DNA from: Nostoc flagelliforme FACHB-838
GTDB lineage: Bacteria; Cyanobacteriota; Cyanobacteriia; Cyanobacteriales; Nostocaceae
Assembly (NCBI RefSeq): GCF_014698065.1
Contig: NZ_JACJSI010000053.1
Location: 1 to 47,747, forward strand
Length of the DNA stretch: 47,747 nt
Direction of reading: 5' to 3'
Shown here: in pieces, positions 8,649 to 17,273 of the stretch
Numbering within the stretch: the first letter of the stretch is position 1
How the letters are laid out: each line of letters opens with the position of its first letter
Translations under genes and position numbers: made by a program
Notes under the pieces: model-generated
Databases searched by the model: none
Told to the model about the DNA's origin: nothing
The model's input: only the letters and a program-made list of their open reading frames with translations

Positions 8649-9044
8649 TTAAACTCGACGGCGCTTGGGTGGACGACAACCATTGTGAGGAATTGGGGTA
8701 ATATCCCGAATCAGCGTAATTTCTAGTCCTGCTCCCTGAAGCGCCCGGATAGCGGTTTCTCTACCTGCTCCTGGGCCACTGACCATTACTTCAATTTGGC
8801 GCATTCCTTGATCGATAGCTCGACGGGCTGCACTTTCAGCAGCGGTTTGCGCTGCAAAGGGAGTTCCCTTTTTTGCTCCCTTAAAACCGCTAGAACCAGC
8901 GCTAGCCCAGGAGATGACATCTCCATTTTGATCGGTAATGGTGACAATGCTATTGTTGAAAGTAGACTGGATGTAGGCCATTCCACTGGGTACATTCCGT
9001 TTCTGCTTCTTGCTCCCGGTTTTTTTAGTTGGTTGTCTCGCCAT
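8649..9044 (-). CDS. rpsK: 30S ribosomal protein S11
   Basis: 131 residues, with GMAYIQSTFNNSIVTITDQN, GPGAGRETAIRALQGAGLEI and the basic end NGCRPPKRRRV. S11 sits on the platform of the small subunit. It follows rpsM by 54 bases. Confidence 0.97.
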   Translation of the reverse strand: MARQPTKKTGSKKQKRNVPSGMAYIQSTFNNSIVTITDQNGDVISWASAGSSGFKGAKKGTPFAAQTAAESAARRAIDQGMRQIEVMVSGPGAGRETAIRALQGAGLEITLIRDITPIPHNGCRPPKRRRV

Positions 9045-9098
9045 ACTTGTTTAGTTGATTTAAGGTAAAACTTGCTCGGATTAACAAGCGTTGCAAAA

Positions 9099-9479
9099 TT
9101 ATTTCCCTGGAGCCTTCTTCTTCCCGGCCACTGTCTGCCTTCTGCCTCTACGGGTTCTGGCATTAGTGCGAGTTCTTTGGCCTCTGACTGGTAAGCCCAT
9201 ACGATGACGGCGACCTCTGTAGGTACCAATGTCAACTAAGCGCTTGATGTTCAAAGACTCCAAGCGCCGCAAGTCGCCTTCAACTTGATAGTTGGTTTCT
9301 ATTTCCCCTCGTAGGGCTGTTACATCGGCATCACTTAAGTCCTTAACGCGGGTGTCTGGGTTCACACCAGTTGCCGCTATAATTTCTTGAGCGCGTGATA
9401 ATCCAATTCCGTAGATGTAAGTTAGACCGATCTCGACGCGCTTATCGCGTGGAAGGTCTACTCCGGCAATACGTGCCAC
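9099..9479 (-). CDS. rpsM: 30S ribosomal protein S13
   Basis: 126 residues beginning MARIAGVDLPRDKRVEIGLT. It has the helix-two-turn-helix block YIYGIGLSRAQEIIAATGV and the basic tail GQRTRTNARTRRGRRQTVAG that contacts tRNA and the subunit bridge. It lies between rpmJ and rpsK. Confidence 0.97.
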   Translation of the reverse strand: MARIAGVDLPRDKRVEIGLTYIYGIGLSRAQEIIAATGVNPDTRVKDLSDADVTALRGEIETNYQVEGDLRRLESLNIKRLVDIGTYRGRRHRMGLPVRGQRTRTNARTRRGRRQTVAGKKKAPGK

Positions 9480-9594
9480 AATGAACTCTCCCTATTGTTG
9501 TCGCAATTACTGTTGGTTGGAAAAACGTGATTAATCGCGTCTTTTCGTTTTAATGATGATATGCGTGTTACAACTCACTCTGTTGATAAGAGCG

Positions 9595-9708
9595 TTATCC
9601 TTGACGTTGTTTGTGCTTGGGGTTCACGCAAATCACCATAACGCGACCACGACGTTTGATCACGTTACATTTTTCGCAAATTTTCTTGACTGAGGCTCTA
9701 ACTTTCAT
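9595..9708 (-). CDS. rpmJ: 50S ribosomal protein L36
   Basis: 37 residues. It reads MKVRASVKKICEKCNVIKRR followed by GRVMVICVNPKHKQRQG. The C-x2-C, C and H residues form the zinc ribbon of L36 (type with cysteines). The ATG at 9708 and TAA at 9595 are clear. It lies between infA and rpsM, the standard place. Confidence 0.95.
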   Translation of the reverse strand: MKVRASVKKICEKCNVIKRRGRVMVICVNPKHKQRQG

Positions 9709-9737
9709 GCCTTTTATTTTTTGACTCCAAATATAAA

Positions 9738-9746
9738 ATTATAGCA
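9738..9746 (-). promoter_or_regulatory. extended -10 promoter candidate upstream of rpmJ
   Basis: On the minus strand the sequence is TGCTATAAT: a perfect TATAAT hexamer with the TG extension, 30 bases before the rpmJ ATG in AT-rich DNA. The -35 region at the right distance is poor. A promoter here would feed rpmJ-rpsM-rpsK-rpoA-rplQ independently of the S10/spc part. Confidence 0.45.
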
Positions 9747-9825
9747 TTTCTAGGGGAATTAATCCAGTTAAATGACTCATAAACAGTCAAAAAAATGGTT
9801 TTATGGTAAAATTCTCTACATATAC

Positions 9826-10050
9826 TTACTTCTTTCGTAGTCGATAGGTAATTCTGCCTTTGGTCAAGTCGTAGGGAGTTAACTCCACCTTGACGCGATC
9901 GCCGGGCAAAATCTTGATATAATTTCGGCGAATCTTGCCGGAAATGTGAGCTAGCACGTTAAAGCCATTGTCCAAGTCAACGCGAAACATCGCATTGGGC
10001 AAGGACTCTGTAACCGTGCCTTCCATTTCAATCAAATCTTGCTTAGACAA
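9826..10050 (-). CDS. infA: translation initiation factor IF-1
   Basis: 74 residues, an OB-fold protein: [60 protein letters not shown]. It occupies the ribosomal A site during initiation. It is placed after adk as in many bacteria. Confidence 0.97.
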
Positions 10051-10227
10051 TTTGTTTTTTCCTCAACTCAACAATTTCGTGTTCAGTTGCAGCGCTTCAT
10101 CTGCAAAGAAACACATTTTAAGAAATATATCAACAGTTTATTAATATATCTTAGCTAAAATTGATCTTCTTCTTGGGAGCGGTGAGGGGAGAGTGGGGAA
10201 TTATCTACTCCCTACTTCCCCTCTTTT

Positions 10228-10782
10228 TCAGGAAGCGATTACCTTTTGTAGTTCACCAGTGACATCTTCTTGGGACTGATTGCCATTGACCGTTAGGAGT
10301 TTTTTGCGATCGCCATAATAATCAATTAAAGGTGCAGTTTCAGCGCGGTACACTTCTAAACGACGACGAATCACCTCTTCGGTATCATCTTTTCGTCCTC
10401 TAGCAAGCAAACGTGCGATGACAATTTCATCTGGTGCATCTAAATTGACTACCCTTTCGCCACCTTGATGTATTGCTTCGAGTAACTTCTCCAAAAAAGC
10501 TGCTTGGGTCACTTTTCGGGGAAATCCATCAAGAATCCAACCATTTTTGGCATCGGGCTGATCGAGGCGCTCCTGTACCAAGTCTTCCACTAGCTGATCG
10601 GGTACTAACTCGCCGCTATCAACATAGCTTTGAGCTTTGATTCCTAAAGGAGTCTGCTCTTTCATGGCTTGTCTTAATATTTCACCAGTAGAAATATGGG
10701 GAATATTCAAGTGTTCAGCCAAAGTTTGAGCTTGTGTTCCTTTACCCGCTCCAGGTGGCCCCAAGAAGATTAATCGCGTCAC
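10228..10782 (-). CDS. adk: adenylate kinase, short-LID type
   Basis: 184 residues. It interconverts ATP, AMP and ADP. The P-loop is GPPGAGKGTQAQ; the AMP-binding part is STGEILRQAM with DGFPRKVTQA; LLARGRKDDTEEVIRRRLEVY is the LID-side arginine block. The zinc-ribbon LID insertion of longer Adks is absent, which fits the length. It starts two bases after the secY stop, so the pair is likely translationally coupled. Confidence 0.97.
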   Translation of the reverse strand: MTRLIFLGPPGAGKGTQAQTLAEHLNIPHISTGEILRQAMKEQTPLGIKAQSYVDSGELVPDQLVEDLVQERLDQPDAKNGWILDGFPRKVTQAAFLEKLLEAIHQGGERVVNLDAPDEIVIARLLARGRKDDTEEVIRRRLEVYRAETAPLIDYYGDRKKLLTVNGNQSQEDVTGELQKVIAS

Positions 10783-10784
10783 TA

Positions 10785-12095
10785 TTATTTCACCATTCCT
10801 TCATAGCGCTGAGAGATGACATAAGTTTGGACTTGTTTGGCTGTCTCAATTGCCACACCAACTAGAATTAACAAAGAGGTAGCACCTATCCCCTGGAAAG
10901 TTTTCACATTCAAAGCACTTTCTACGGCAGTGGGGATAATCGCAACAAAGCCCAAAAAGATCGCACCCAAAAAAGTGAGTCGGTTGGATACGCGTTCTAT
11001 ATATTCGCTAGTTGCCTTACCGGGACGAATTCCAGGAATACTAGAACCCATTTTCTTCAAGTTCTGCGCTACATCTACTGGATTGAGAATCAACGAAGAA
11101 TAAAAGTAGCTGAAGAAAATGATGGAAACCATGTATACCAAGGCATAGACCCAGGAGCTAGAACCACTTGGACTCAAATAAGTGTTAACTATATTCGCCA
11201 AATCGGCATTTTTAGTAAAATTGGCGATCAGCAGTGGCAAACTGAGGATGGCAGCAGCAAAAATAATTGGCATTACGCCGCCTTGATTTAGCCGCAGGGG
11301 CAGATAGCTGCGCTGCTCTGCTAAAACTCTCCGACCTACTTGGCGACGAGCTGAAATAATTGGGATACGGCGCATTCCTTCTTGAACAATCACAATACCA
11401 ACAATTGTTGCTAGGAAAACTAAGATCAGTACGATCACCCGACCTACTGTTTCCCGACCACCTACTTGTACCAAGTCGATGGTATCGCCTAAAGCTTTTG
11501 GTAATGAAGCAACAATGTTGACAAAAATCAACAATGATGCGCCGTTACCAATGCCTCGTTCTGTAATTAGTTCTGATGCCCACATCACGAACATAGAACC
11601 AGCAGTCAGAGCGATCGCAGTTTCAGCGACAAACAGGGGCCCTGGCTTCAAGGCGAATTGCTGGAGGAATAATGCCGAAAAAGCTGTACTTTGAAGAATT
11701 GCCCAAACTACAGTGACATAGCGGGTAATTTGCGATATTTTTCGCCGACCTGCTTCACCTTCATTTTTCTGTAAATTTTCTAAAGATGGAATTGCCGCAG
11801 TGAGCAATTGGATGATAATAGACGCATTAATGAAGGGCAAAATTCCTAAAGCAAAGACTCCCAAAGTGGAAAGTCCTCGCCCGGAAAATATATCCAATAA
11901 GCCGAATATGGAATTACTGCCCGATATGGCTTCAGCAAATCTCGGTCTATCAATCCCTGGCACGGGTAAGAAAATACCCAGGCGAACTAAAATTAAGATA
12001 CCAACGGTGACAAGCAGCCTACCTCTTAGCCCGGCTGCCTGCGCCATCTGCATAAAAGTTTCTTGAGCCGTTGGGGCTTTATCTCGACTGATCAT
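10785..12095 (-). CDS. secY: preprotein translocase subunit SecY
   Basis: 436 residues with about ten membrane helices, the central channel of the Sec translocon in the plasma and thylakoid membranes. Landmarks are GIFLPVPGIDRPRF, the plug region around SGRGLSTLGVFALGILPFIN, and the cytoplasmic loops AEQRSYLPLRLNQGGVMPII and GIRPGKATSEYIERVSNRLT. The spc-operon position between rplO and adk is standard. Confidence 0.98.
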   Translation of the reverse strand: MISRDKAPTAQETFMQMAQAAGLRGRLLVTVGILILVRLGIFLPVPGIDRPRFAEAISGSNSIFGLLDIFSGRGLSTLGVFALGILPFINASIIIQLLTAAIPSLENLQKNEGEAGRRKISQITRYVTVVWAILQSTAFSALFLQQFALKPGPLFVAETAIALTAGSMFVMWASELITERGIGNGASLLIFVNIVASLPKALGDTIDLVQVGGRETVGRVIVLILVFLATIVGIVIVQEGMRRIPIISARRQVGRRVLAEQRSYLPLRLNQGGVMPIIFAAAILSLPLLIANFTKNADLANIVNTYLSPSGSSSWVYALVYMVSIIFFSYFYSSLILNPVDVAQNLKKMGSSIPGIRPGKATSEYIERVSNRLTFLGAIFLGFVAIIPTAVESALNVKTFQGIGATSLLILVGVAIETAKQVQTYVISQRYEGMVK

Positions 12096-12169
12096 AGAGT
12101 GCTACCTTTATAGTGAACCAAGCACTGGCAGCGAGTTGGCTTGCATTTAAGTGCGCTGTTCCGGCTCAC

Positions 12170-12613
12170 TCATAAGACTTCACAACTACCACCAGCTGCC
12201 TCAATTTTGCTACGAGCTGAAACTGTAAAAGCTGCCGCTTGTACCTTGAGCGGAATGCTCAATTCCCCGTTACCTAAAACTTTCAGTGGCCCCTTAACAG
12301 CAGTCAGGATACCTGCGGCTTTCAATGAGGTCAAAGTTACTTCCGTATTAGCGGGAAGGGAGGCTAGCTTCTCTACATTAATCGTAGTGTAAATCCTCTG
12401 ATTAACAATCGGAAAGCCCTTCAGTTTAGGTAAGCGGCGGTACAATGGCTGTTGACCACCTTCAAAACCTGGTCGGGTACCACTACCAGAACGAGATTTT
12501 TGACCCCGCATACCTAGACCGGCACTAGCGCCTTGACCGGCAGAAATACCTCTAGCTACACGCTTCTTGCGTTTCTTTGAGCCTTTTTGCGGCTTAACAT
12601 CATGGAGTCTCAT
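12170..12613 (-). CDS. rplO: 50S ribosomal protein L15
   Basis: 147 residues, MRLHDVKPQKGSKKRKKRVA and the glycine-rich arm GISAGQGASAGLGMRGQKSR that threads into 23S rRNA, then FEGGQQPLYRRLPKLKGF. In many bacteria rpmD (L30) lies between rpsE and rplO; no such frame is present here, as expected for cyanobacteria. Confidence 0.97.
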   Translation of the reverse strand: MRLHDVKPQKGSKKRKKRVARGISAGQGASAGLGMRGQKSRSGSGTRPGFEGGQQPLYRRLPKLKGFPIVNQRIYTTINVEKLASLPANTEVTLTSLKAAGILTAVKGPLKVLGNGELSIPLKVQAAAFTVSARSKIEAAGGSCEVL

Positions 12614-12624
12614 AAGTTATCAAG

Positions 12625-12800
12625 TTCTCATTTGTCGTTTGTCATTTGTGAGCCAGTGCGGTCTTGGGGGTCTCCCCCATGAGTAACTGGCATTAGCGCA
12701 GCGTTAGCGAGGAACGAGCGTCACCCGAAGGGGCGTTTGTCATTTGTCATTTGTCCTTTGTTATTCACTAATGACTCATGACCAATGACTAATGACTAAA
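12625..12800. repeat. convergent heptamer array with embedded hairpin repeat, rplO-rpsE gap
   Basis: Heptamers TTTGTCATTTGT flank a type-B hairpin repeat (12648-12691) and a GCAGCGTTAGCGAGGAACGA element, and the array ends with CTAATGACTCATGACCAATG units on the other arm. Confidence 0.88.
12648..12691. repeat. type-B dispersed hairpin repeat, copy 1
   Basis: The outer arms GCCAGT and ACTGGC enclose an inner GGGGG-TCT-CCCCC hairpin. Copy 2 (18497-18540) differs by one loop base. Copy 3 (20947-20991) is diverged but keeps the fold. Confidence 0.9.
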
Positions 12801-13328
12801 TTAGATGTAGAGATTTTGAATAGGAATACCGCGATCTTCGGCGACTTCAGCAAGGGTACGCAGTGTGGATAAGGCATTAACTGCGGCTCTAGCATTATTA
12901 AGCGGATTGTTAGAGCCTAGTTGCTTGGCTAAAACGTTACGAACTCCTGCTAATTCCAACACAGTTCGCACAGCGCCACCGGCAATTACCCCAGTACCAG
13001 GTGCGGCTGGACGCATAATCACTTTTGCCCCGCCACCGACACCATCAATAGGATGGGGAATGGAGTTGGATTTAGTGATTGGGATATCAATGAGGTGTTT
13101 TTTGCCGTCAGCTACGCCTTTTTTAACGGCACCGATTACATCTGAAGCTTTGCCTACTCCAACTCCAACCTGACCGCGTTCGTTACCAACGACAACGATC
13201 GCTCGGAAGCTGAGTTTTTTACCACCTTTAACCACTTTACTCACGCGTCGGATTTGGATAACCCGCTCTTGCCAAGTGGTTTCTTCTTTTTTGGCACGCT
13301 TTGTTCTACTTTTACGCTCTGTTGCCAT
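12801..13328 (-). CDS. rpsE: 30S ribosomal protein S5
   Basis: 175 residues. It carries VIQIRRVSKVVKGGKKLSFR, GNERGQVGVGVGKASDVIGA and AAPGTGVIAGGAVRTVLELA, the S5 double-stranded-RNA-binding and fidelity core. It follows rplR across a heptamer array. Confidence 0.97.
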   Translation of the reverse strand: MATERKSRTKRAKKEETTWQERVIQIRRVSKVVKGGKKLSFRAIVVVGNERGQVGVGVGKASDVIGAVKKGVADGKKHLIDIPITKSNSIPHPIDGVGGGAKVIMRPAAPGTGVIAGGAVRTVLELAGVRNVLAKQLGSNNPLNNARAAVNALSTLRTLAEVAEDRGIPIQNLYI

Positions 13329-13345
13329 AATTTATGCTCTGGTGA

Positions 13346-13421
13346 ACGTCATTTGTCAGTTGTCATTTGTCATTTGTCCTTTGTCATTTGTCCAATAACT
13401 AATGACTAATGACCAATGACT
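13346..13421. repeat. convergent heptamer array, rpsE-rplR gap
   Basis: GTCATTTGTCAGTTGTCATT units followed by CTAATGACTAATGACCAATG units fill the whole gap up to the rplR stop. Confidence 0.88.
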
Positions 13422-13784
13422 TTAGAAATCTAAACCAGCTTCGCGTGCTGCATCAGCTAATGCTTTGACACGACCATGATATAAGTTACCACCGCGATCA
13501 AAGACTACTTTGGTGATACCTTTTTCTAGCGATCGCACTGCGATCAACTTACCAACTTGCACCGATGCGTCGCGGTTTGCACATGACGCTAAACTAGATT
13601 TCAACTCTGGTTCTACAGTCGATGCTGCCACGATGGTTTGATGCTGAGTATCATCAATTATCTGGGCATAAATATGCTCATTAGAACGAAACACCGCTAA
13701 ACGCGGACGTTCTGGGGAGCCAATGACTTTGCCACGAACGCGTCGATGACGACGGTTTTTTGATTCTCTACGAGTAAGTTTCAT
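13422..13784 (-). CDS. rplR: 50S ribosomal protein L18
   Basis: 120 residues, MKLTRRESKNRRHRRVRGKV, RPRLAVFRSNEHIYAQIIDD and the conserved end GRVKALADAAREAGLDF. It binds 5S rRNA together with L5. It starts two bases after the rplF stop. Confidence 0.97.
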   Translation of the reverse strand: MKLTRRESKNRRHRRVRGKVIGSPERPRLAVFRSNEHIYAQIIDDTQHQTIVAASTVEPELKSSLASCANRDASVQVGKLIAVRSLEKGITKVVFDRGGNLYHGRVKALADAAREAGLDF

Positions 13785-13786
13785 TT

Positions 13787-14335
13787 CTACTTCTTACCAC
13801 CCTTACCAGTCTTACCAGCTTTCCGTCTGACCACTTCACCGGCATAGCGAATGCCTTTACCTTTGTAAGGTTCTGGTGGACGAACGGCACGAATTTTGGC
13901 GGCTGTGTTACCGACGATTTCTTTGTCATAGCCACTGACAATGACGTTAGTGGTACCTTCAACTGCAAACTGAATTCCATCTGGTGGTTCAATTTGCACC
14001 GGATGGCTGTAACCCATGTTTAAAAGTAGGTTACGCCCTTGAAGTTGTGCCCGGTAACCAACACCTTGAATTTCTAAACGGCGCTGAAAACCTTGGGAAA
14101 CTCCTTCGACCATGTTGGCAACTAAAGTGCGGCTTAAGCCGTGCAGCTGCTTTGAAGTTCGAGTTTCATCCCGACGATTTACCTGTAATATTTCTCCCTC
14201 TTGGGAAACTGAGACGTTAGGTGTGAGAGTGCGAGAAAGTTCTCCTTTCGGTCCTTTCACCACAATATTCGTACCATTGATCGCCACTTGAACTTTGGCG
14301 GGAATAGTAATTGGACGTTTACCGATACGAGACAT
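13787..14335 (-). CDS. rplF: 50S ribosomal protein L6
   Basis: 182 residues: MSRIGKRPITIPAKVQVAIN, GPKGELSRTLTPNVSVSQEG, and PEPYKGKGIRYAGEVVRRKA near the C-terminus, the rRNA-binding loop of L6. It is coupled to rplR; a heptamer array separates it from rpsH. Confidence 0.97.
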   Translation of the reverse strand: MSRIGKRPITIPAKVQVAINGTNIVVKGPKGELSRTLTPNVSVSQEGEILQVNRRDETRTSKQLHGLSRTLVANMVEGVSQGFQRRLEIQGVGYRAQLQGRNLLLNMGYSHPVQIEPPDGIQFAVEGTTNVIVSGYDKEIVGNTAAKIRAVRPPEPYKGKGIRYAGEVVRRKAGKTGKGGKK

Positions 14336-14417
14336 GACTTTTTGTCCTTTGTTATTTGTCCTTTGCCTTTTGTCCTTTGTCTTTAATGACTAATGACAAA
14401 TGACTAATGACCAATGA
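14336..14417. repeat. convergent heptamer array, rpsH-rplF gap
   Basis: TTTGTCCTTTGTTATTTGTC-type units meet AATGACTAATGACAAATGAC-type units. The array reaches to within one base of the rpsH stop. Confidence 0.88.
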
Positions 14418-14819
14418 CTACCAAACGTAACAAAGCACTTCGCCACCCAAGTTCTGACGCCGCGCTTCGCGGTCAGTCATAATACCACTGGATGTAGAAA
14501 TAATGGCAATGCCGATGCCGCCTAGTACCCTTGGTAATTCTTTTCGATTTGAATAAACACGCAAGCCAGGCTTACTGACCCGCTTTAAGGCGGTGATCAG
14601 AGGCTGACGGTTTTTACCCTTGTATTTCAGGGAAATCACCAGATTGCGTTTTACCCCTTCTTCTGCTTCTTCGATTTCAGCAATAAAGCCTTCCTCCCGT
14701 AGCACCTTGGCAATGCTCCGGGTCAATTTTGTCGCTGGCACTTGTGTAGTTTGATGCCGCGCCAGGTTGGCATTGCGGATGCGCGTCAGCATATCTGCAA
14801 TTGTGTCGTTAGCCGCCAT
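14418..14819 (-). CDS. rpsH: 30S ribosomal protein S8
   Basis: 133 residues, DTIADMLTRIRNANLARHQT, LRVYSNRKELPRVLGGIGIA and ISTSSGIMTDREARRQNLGG, all S8 signatures. S8 binds helix 21 of 16S rRNA and in other bacteria represses its own operon. rpsN (S14), which precedes rpsH in many spc operons, is not present. Confidence 0.97.
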   Translation of the reverse strand: MAANDTIADMLTRIRNANLARHQTTQVPATKLTRSIAKVLREEGFIAEIEEAEEGVKRNLVISLKYKGKNRQPLITALKRVSKPGLRVYSNRKELPRVLGGIGIAIISTSSGIMTDREARRQNLGGEVLCYVW

Positions 14820-14839
14820 CGTTCCCTCTATAGATGAAC

Positions 14840-15388
14840 TTATTGATCGCGAAAGGGCATTCCTAATTCTTTAAGTAAGGCGCGTCCCTCTTCGTCGTTT
14901 TTTGCTGTGGTGATGATGGAAATATCCATCCCACGCACTTGATCGATGCTGTCGTATTCGACTTCTGGAAAAATTAGCTGTTCTCTTACACCCAGAGTGT
15001 AGTTACCGCGTCCGTCAAAGCTTTTAGGGCTTACGCCGCGAAAATCTCGAATTCTGGGTAGTGACAGGCTAACTAGTCTGTCGAAAAAGGCATACATCCG
15101 TTCTGCTCTGAGAGTAACCATGATCCCCACAGGCATCCCTTGACGAATCTTAAAGCCAGCGATCGCCTTTTTCGCCCGTGTCACTACTGGTTTTTGACCA
15201 GTTACCACGGCAATCTCGTTGATGGATGCCTCTAGTGACTTCGCATTTTGAGCTGCTTCACCCAAACCTCGGTTAATCGTAACCTTTACTAACTTCGGTA
15301 CTTGATGAACGTTGGTATATTGAAACTGATTAATCAGTTTGGGGACGATCGTCTCTTGATATAAGGTTTTGAGTCTTGTTGTCGCCAT
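14840..15388 (-). CDS. rplE: 50S ribosomal protein L5
   Basis: 182 residues with NVHQVPKLVKVTINRGLGEA, ARKAIAGFKIRQGMPVG-like block and LPRIRDFRGVSPKSFDGRGN. It contacts 5S rRNA and the P-site tRNA. It lies 20 bases from rpsH. Confidence 0.97.
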   Translation of the reverse strand: MATTRLKTLYQETIVPKLINQFQYTNVHQVPKLVKVTINRGLGEAAQNAKSLEASINEIAVVTGQKPVVTRAKKAIAGFKIRQGMPVGIMVTLRAERMYAFFDRLVSLSLPRIRDFRGVSPKSFDGRGNYTLGVREQLIFPEVEYDSIDQVRGMDISIITTAKNDEEGRALLKELGMPFRDQ

Positions 15389-15419
15389 AGTTTTTTGTCC
15401 TGATATCCCTGGGCTTGGT

Positions 15420-15513
15420 CAGGGAACTTTTATTGTCCTTTGTTATTTGTCCTTTGTCTTTTGTTATTTGTCTTTTTACTAATAACTAATGACTAATGAC
15501 CAATGACTAATGA
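15420..15513. repeat. convergent heptamer array, rplE-rplX gap
   Basis: TTTGTTATTTGTCCTTTGTC units followed by ACTAATGACTAATGACCAAT units, ending at the rplX stop. Confidence 0.88.
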
Positions 15514-15867
15514 CTATTTATCTAGAATCTCGCCAGTTTTCTTAAGTTTTCTGACTTTTTTGCCTTCTGAAGTAAAGGTATAACAAACACGACTGGCAAC
15601 GTTTTGCTTGGTGGAATAAAGCATCACGTTGGAGCTATGAATTGGGAATTCTTGGGTAATAATTCGCCCTGATTCTCCTTCTTGCTGGGGTTTGACGTGC
15701 TTGGTCTTGATGTTGACACCTTTGACGATGACTTTACTCAGTTGAGGAAGTGCCTGGATAATTTCACCAACTTTTCCTTTGTCTTTGCCAGCAATCACTT
15801 GTACGGTGTCGCCAGTTTTGACGTGCATTTTGTGGAATACTTTGGGCGTACCCTGTTTGGTTGCCAT
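15514..15867 (-). CDS. rplX: 50S ribosomal protein L24
   Basis: 117 residues. The KOW motif is GDTVQVIAGKDKGKVGEIIQ; NIKTKHVKPQQEGESGRIIT follows. L24 starts large-subunit assembly near the tunnel exit. The ATG overlaps the rplN TAA by one base. Confidence 0.97.
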   Translation of the reverse strand: MATKQGTPKVFHKMHVKTGDTVQVIAGKDKGKVGEIIQALPQLSKVIVKGVNIKTKHVKPQQEGESGRIITQEFPIHSSNVMLYSTKQNVASRVCYTFTSEGKKVRKLKKTGEILDK

Positions 15868-16235
15868 TAAAGCACCTCCGGAGCCAGAGAAACAATTTTG
15901 GTGAAGTTTTTATCGCGCAGTTCCCGTGCAACTGGGCCAAAAACCCGTGTGCCTCTGGGATTACCGTCTTTGTTGATGATCACGGCGGCGTTATCATCAA
16001 AGCGAATGCTCATACCGCTGTCACGAGATACAGCTTTACGAGTACGGACAATTACTGCTTCTACAACATCAGACTTTTTAACAGCCATGTTGGGTGTAGC
16101 ATCTTTAACAACGGCGATAATTTTATCGCCGATAAAACCATAACGGCGATTGCCTCCGCCCAAGATGCGGATGCACATTAGTTTGCGGGCACCGCTATTA
16201 TCTGCGACATTCAGGTAAGTCTGGGGTTGAATCAC
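15867..16235 (-). CDS. rplN: 50S ribosomal protein L14
   Basis: 122 residues, MIQPQTYLNVADNSGARKLM, VKKSDVVEAVIVRTRKAVSR and RGTRVFGPVARELRDKNFTK. It forms part of an intersubunit bridge. One-base overlap with rplX indicates coupled translation. Confidence 0.98.
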   Translation of the reverse strand: MIQPQTYLNVADNSGARKLMCIRILGGGNRRYGFIGDKIIAVVKDATPNMAVKKSDVVEAVIVRTRKAVSRDSGMSIRFDDNAAVIINKDGNPRGTRVFGPVARELRDKNFTKIVSLAPEVL

Positions 16236-16281
16236 AATTATTCTCCCTTGTAATGTTGTTAATTTTTAACAACGATGAGGT

Positions 16282-16530
16282 TTAAGTAGGCTTGACGTTC
16301 AGGACTTCTGTGATTTTCCAGCGCTTGGTTTTACTCAGGGGTCTAGTTTCCTGAATGCGAACGCGATCGCCTACTTTACACTGATTTTCTTCGTCGTGAA
16401 CTTTATATCGTTGGGTGTTAACCACAATCTTGCCGTACTTGGGGTGAGGAGCGCGGTTTTCTATGGCTACTACCACAGTTTTTTGCATTTTATCGCTCAC
16501 TACCAAGCCAACTCGTTCTTTAACTGCCAT
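16282..16530 (-). CDS. rpsQ: 30S ribosomal protein S17
   Basis: 82 residues, an OB-fold protein: KERVGLVVSDKMQKTVVVAI, HPKYGKIVVNTQRYKVHDEE, GDRVRIQETRPLSKTKRWKI. It starts six bases after the rpmC stop. Confidence 0.97.
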   Translation of the reverse strand: MAVKERVGLVVSDKMQKTVVVAIENRAPHPKYGKIVVNTQRYKVHDEENQCKVGDRVRIQETRPLSKTKRWKITEVLNVKPT

Positions 16531-16536
16531 AATCTC

Positions 16537-16764
16537 CTACTTTTGTTCTTTAGCCGATTGACTTGCTGCCCGTTTGCGTTCTGTTTCTAGCGTCAGCAAT
16601 TGGGCTAGGCGGTGGCGCAATTGTCGGAACTGATGGGGCTTTTCTAGTTGTCTGGTGGCTTTTTGCAAGCGCAACTGAAATAGTTGTCTTTTGATCGCGA
16701 CAATTTCATCAGAGAGCTTCTCGTCGCTTAATTCTCTAGCTTCTGAAATCTTGGGAAGAGGCAT
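16537..16764 (-). CDS. rpmC: 50S ribosomal protein L29
   Basis: 75 residues, two long helices: ISEARELSDEKLSDEIVAIK and LFQLRLQKATRQLEKPHQFR, which is the L29 signature. It starts three bases after the rplP stop. The C-terminus is a short lysine-rich extension. Confidence 0.96.
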   Translation of the reverse strand: MPLPKISEARELSDEKLSDEIVAIKRQLFQLRLQKATRQLEKPHQFRQLRHRLAQLLTLETERKRAASQSAKEQK

Positions 16765-16767
16765 AAG

Positions 16768-17193
16768 CTACTCCTGCTCCTGTGGTTGAGAGCGCACAAT
16801 AAACTTAGTTTTAATGGGCAGTTTAAATGAAGCTAAACGCATAGCTTCACGGGCGATTTCCTCAGAAACCCCACCGATTTCAAACAAAATTCGTCCTGGC
16901 TTGACTACAGCTACCCAAAACTCTGGATTACCTTTACCGGAACCCATCCGGGTTTCAGCAGGACGCATGGTTACTGGTTTATCAGGGAAAATCCGAATCC
17001 AGATTTGTCCACCCCGACGAATATAACGAGTCATTGCCCGACGGGAAGCCTCGATTTGACGCGAGGTAATCCAAGCAGGTTCTTGTGCTTGGAGTGCAAA
17101 ATCACCGAAGTTGAGGGTACTACCACGGCTGGCTAGTCCTTCCATCCGTCCCCGCTGTTGTTTGCGGAATTTAGTTCTTCTAGGGCTTAACAT
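16768..17193 (-). CDS. rplP: 50S ribosomal protein L16
   Basis: 141 residues, MLSPRRTKFRKQQRGRMEGL, RQIEASRRAMTRYIRRGGQI and MGSGKGNPEFWVAVVKPGRI, all diagnostic of L16. It helps position tRNA at the A site of the large subunit. It is tightly packed with rpmC. Confidence 0.98.
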   Translation of the reverse strand: MLSPRRTKFRKQQRGRMEGLASRGSTLNFGDFALQAQEPAWITSRQIEASRRAMTRYIRRGGQIWIRIFPDKPVTMRPAETRMGSGKGNPEFWVAVVKPGRILFEIGGVSEEIAREAMRLASFKLPIKTKFIVRSQPQEQE

Positions 17194-17272
17194 GGTTTGT
17201 CATTTGTCATTTGTCATTTGTCATTTGTCATTTGCCATCTGCCATTTACTAATGACTAATCACTAATGACGA
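17194..17272. repeat. convergent heptamer array, rpsC-rplP gap
   Basis: GTCATTTGTCATTTGTCATT perfect heptamers followed by ACTAATGACTAATCACTAAT units. These are the most regular heptamers in the window. Confidence 0.9.
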
Positions 17273-17273
17273 T

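Noticed and set aside
12865..13173. Long plus-strand frame opposite rpsE (and similar frames opposite secY, rplO, rplD)
   Set aside because: Shadow frames produced by codon bias of the ribosomal genes; no start signals and no homology.
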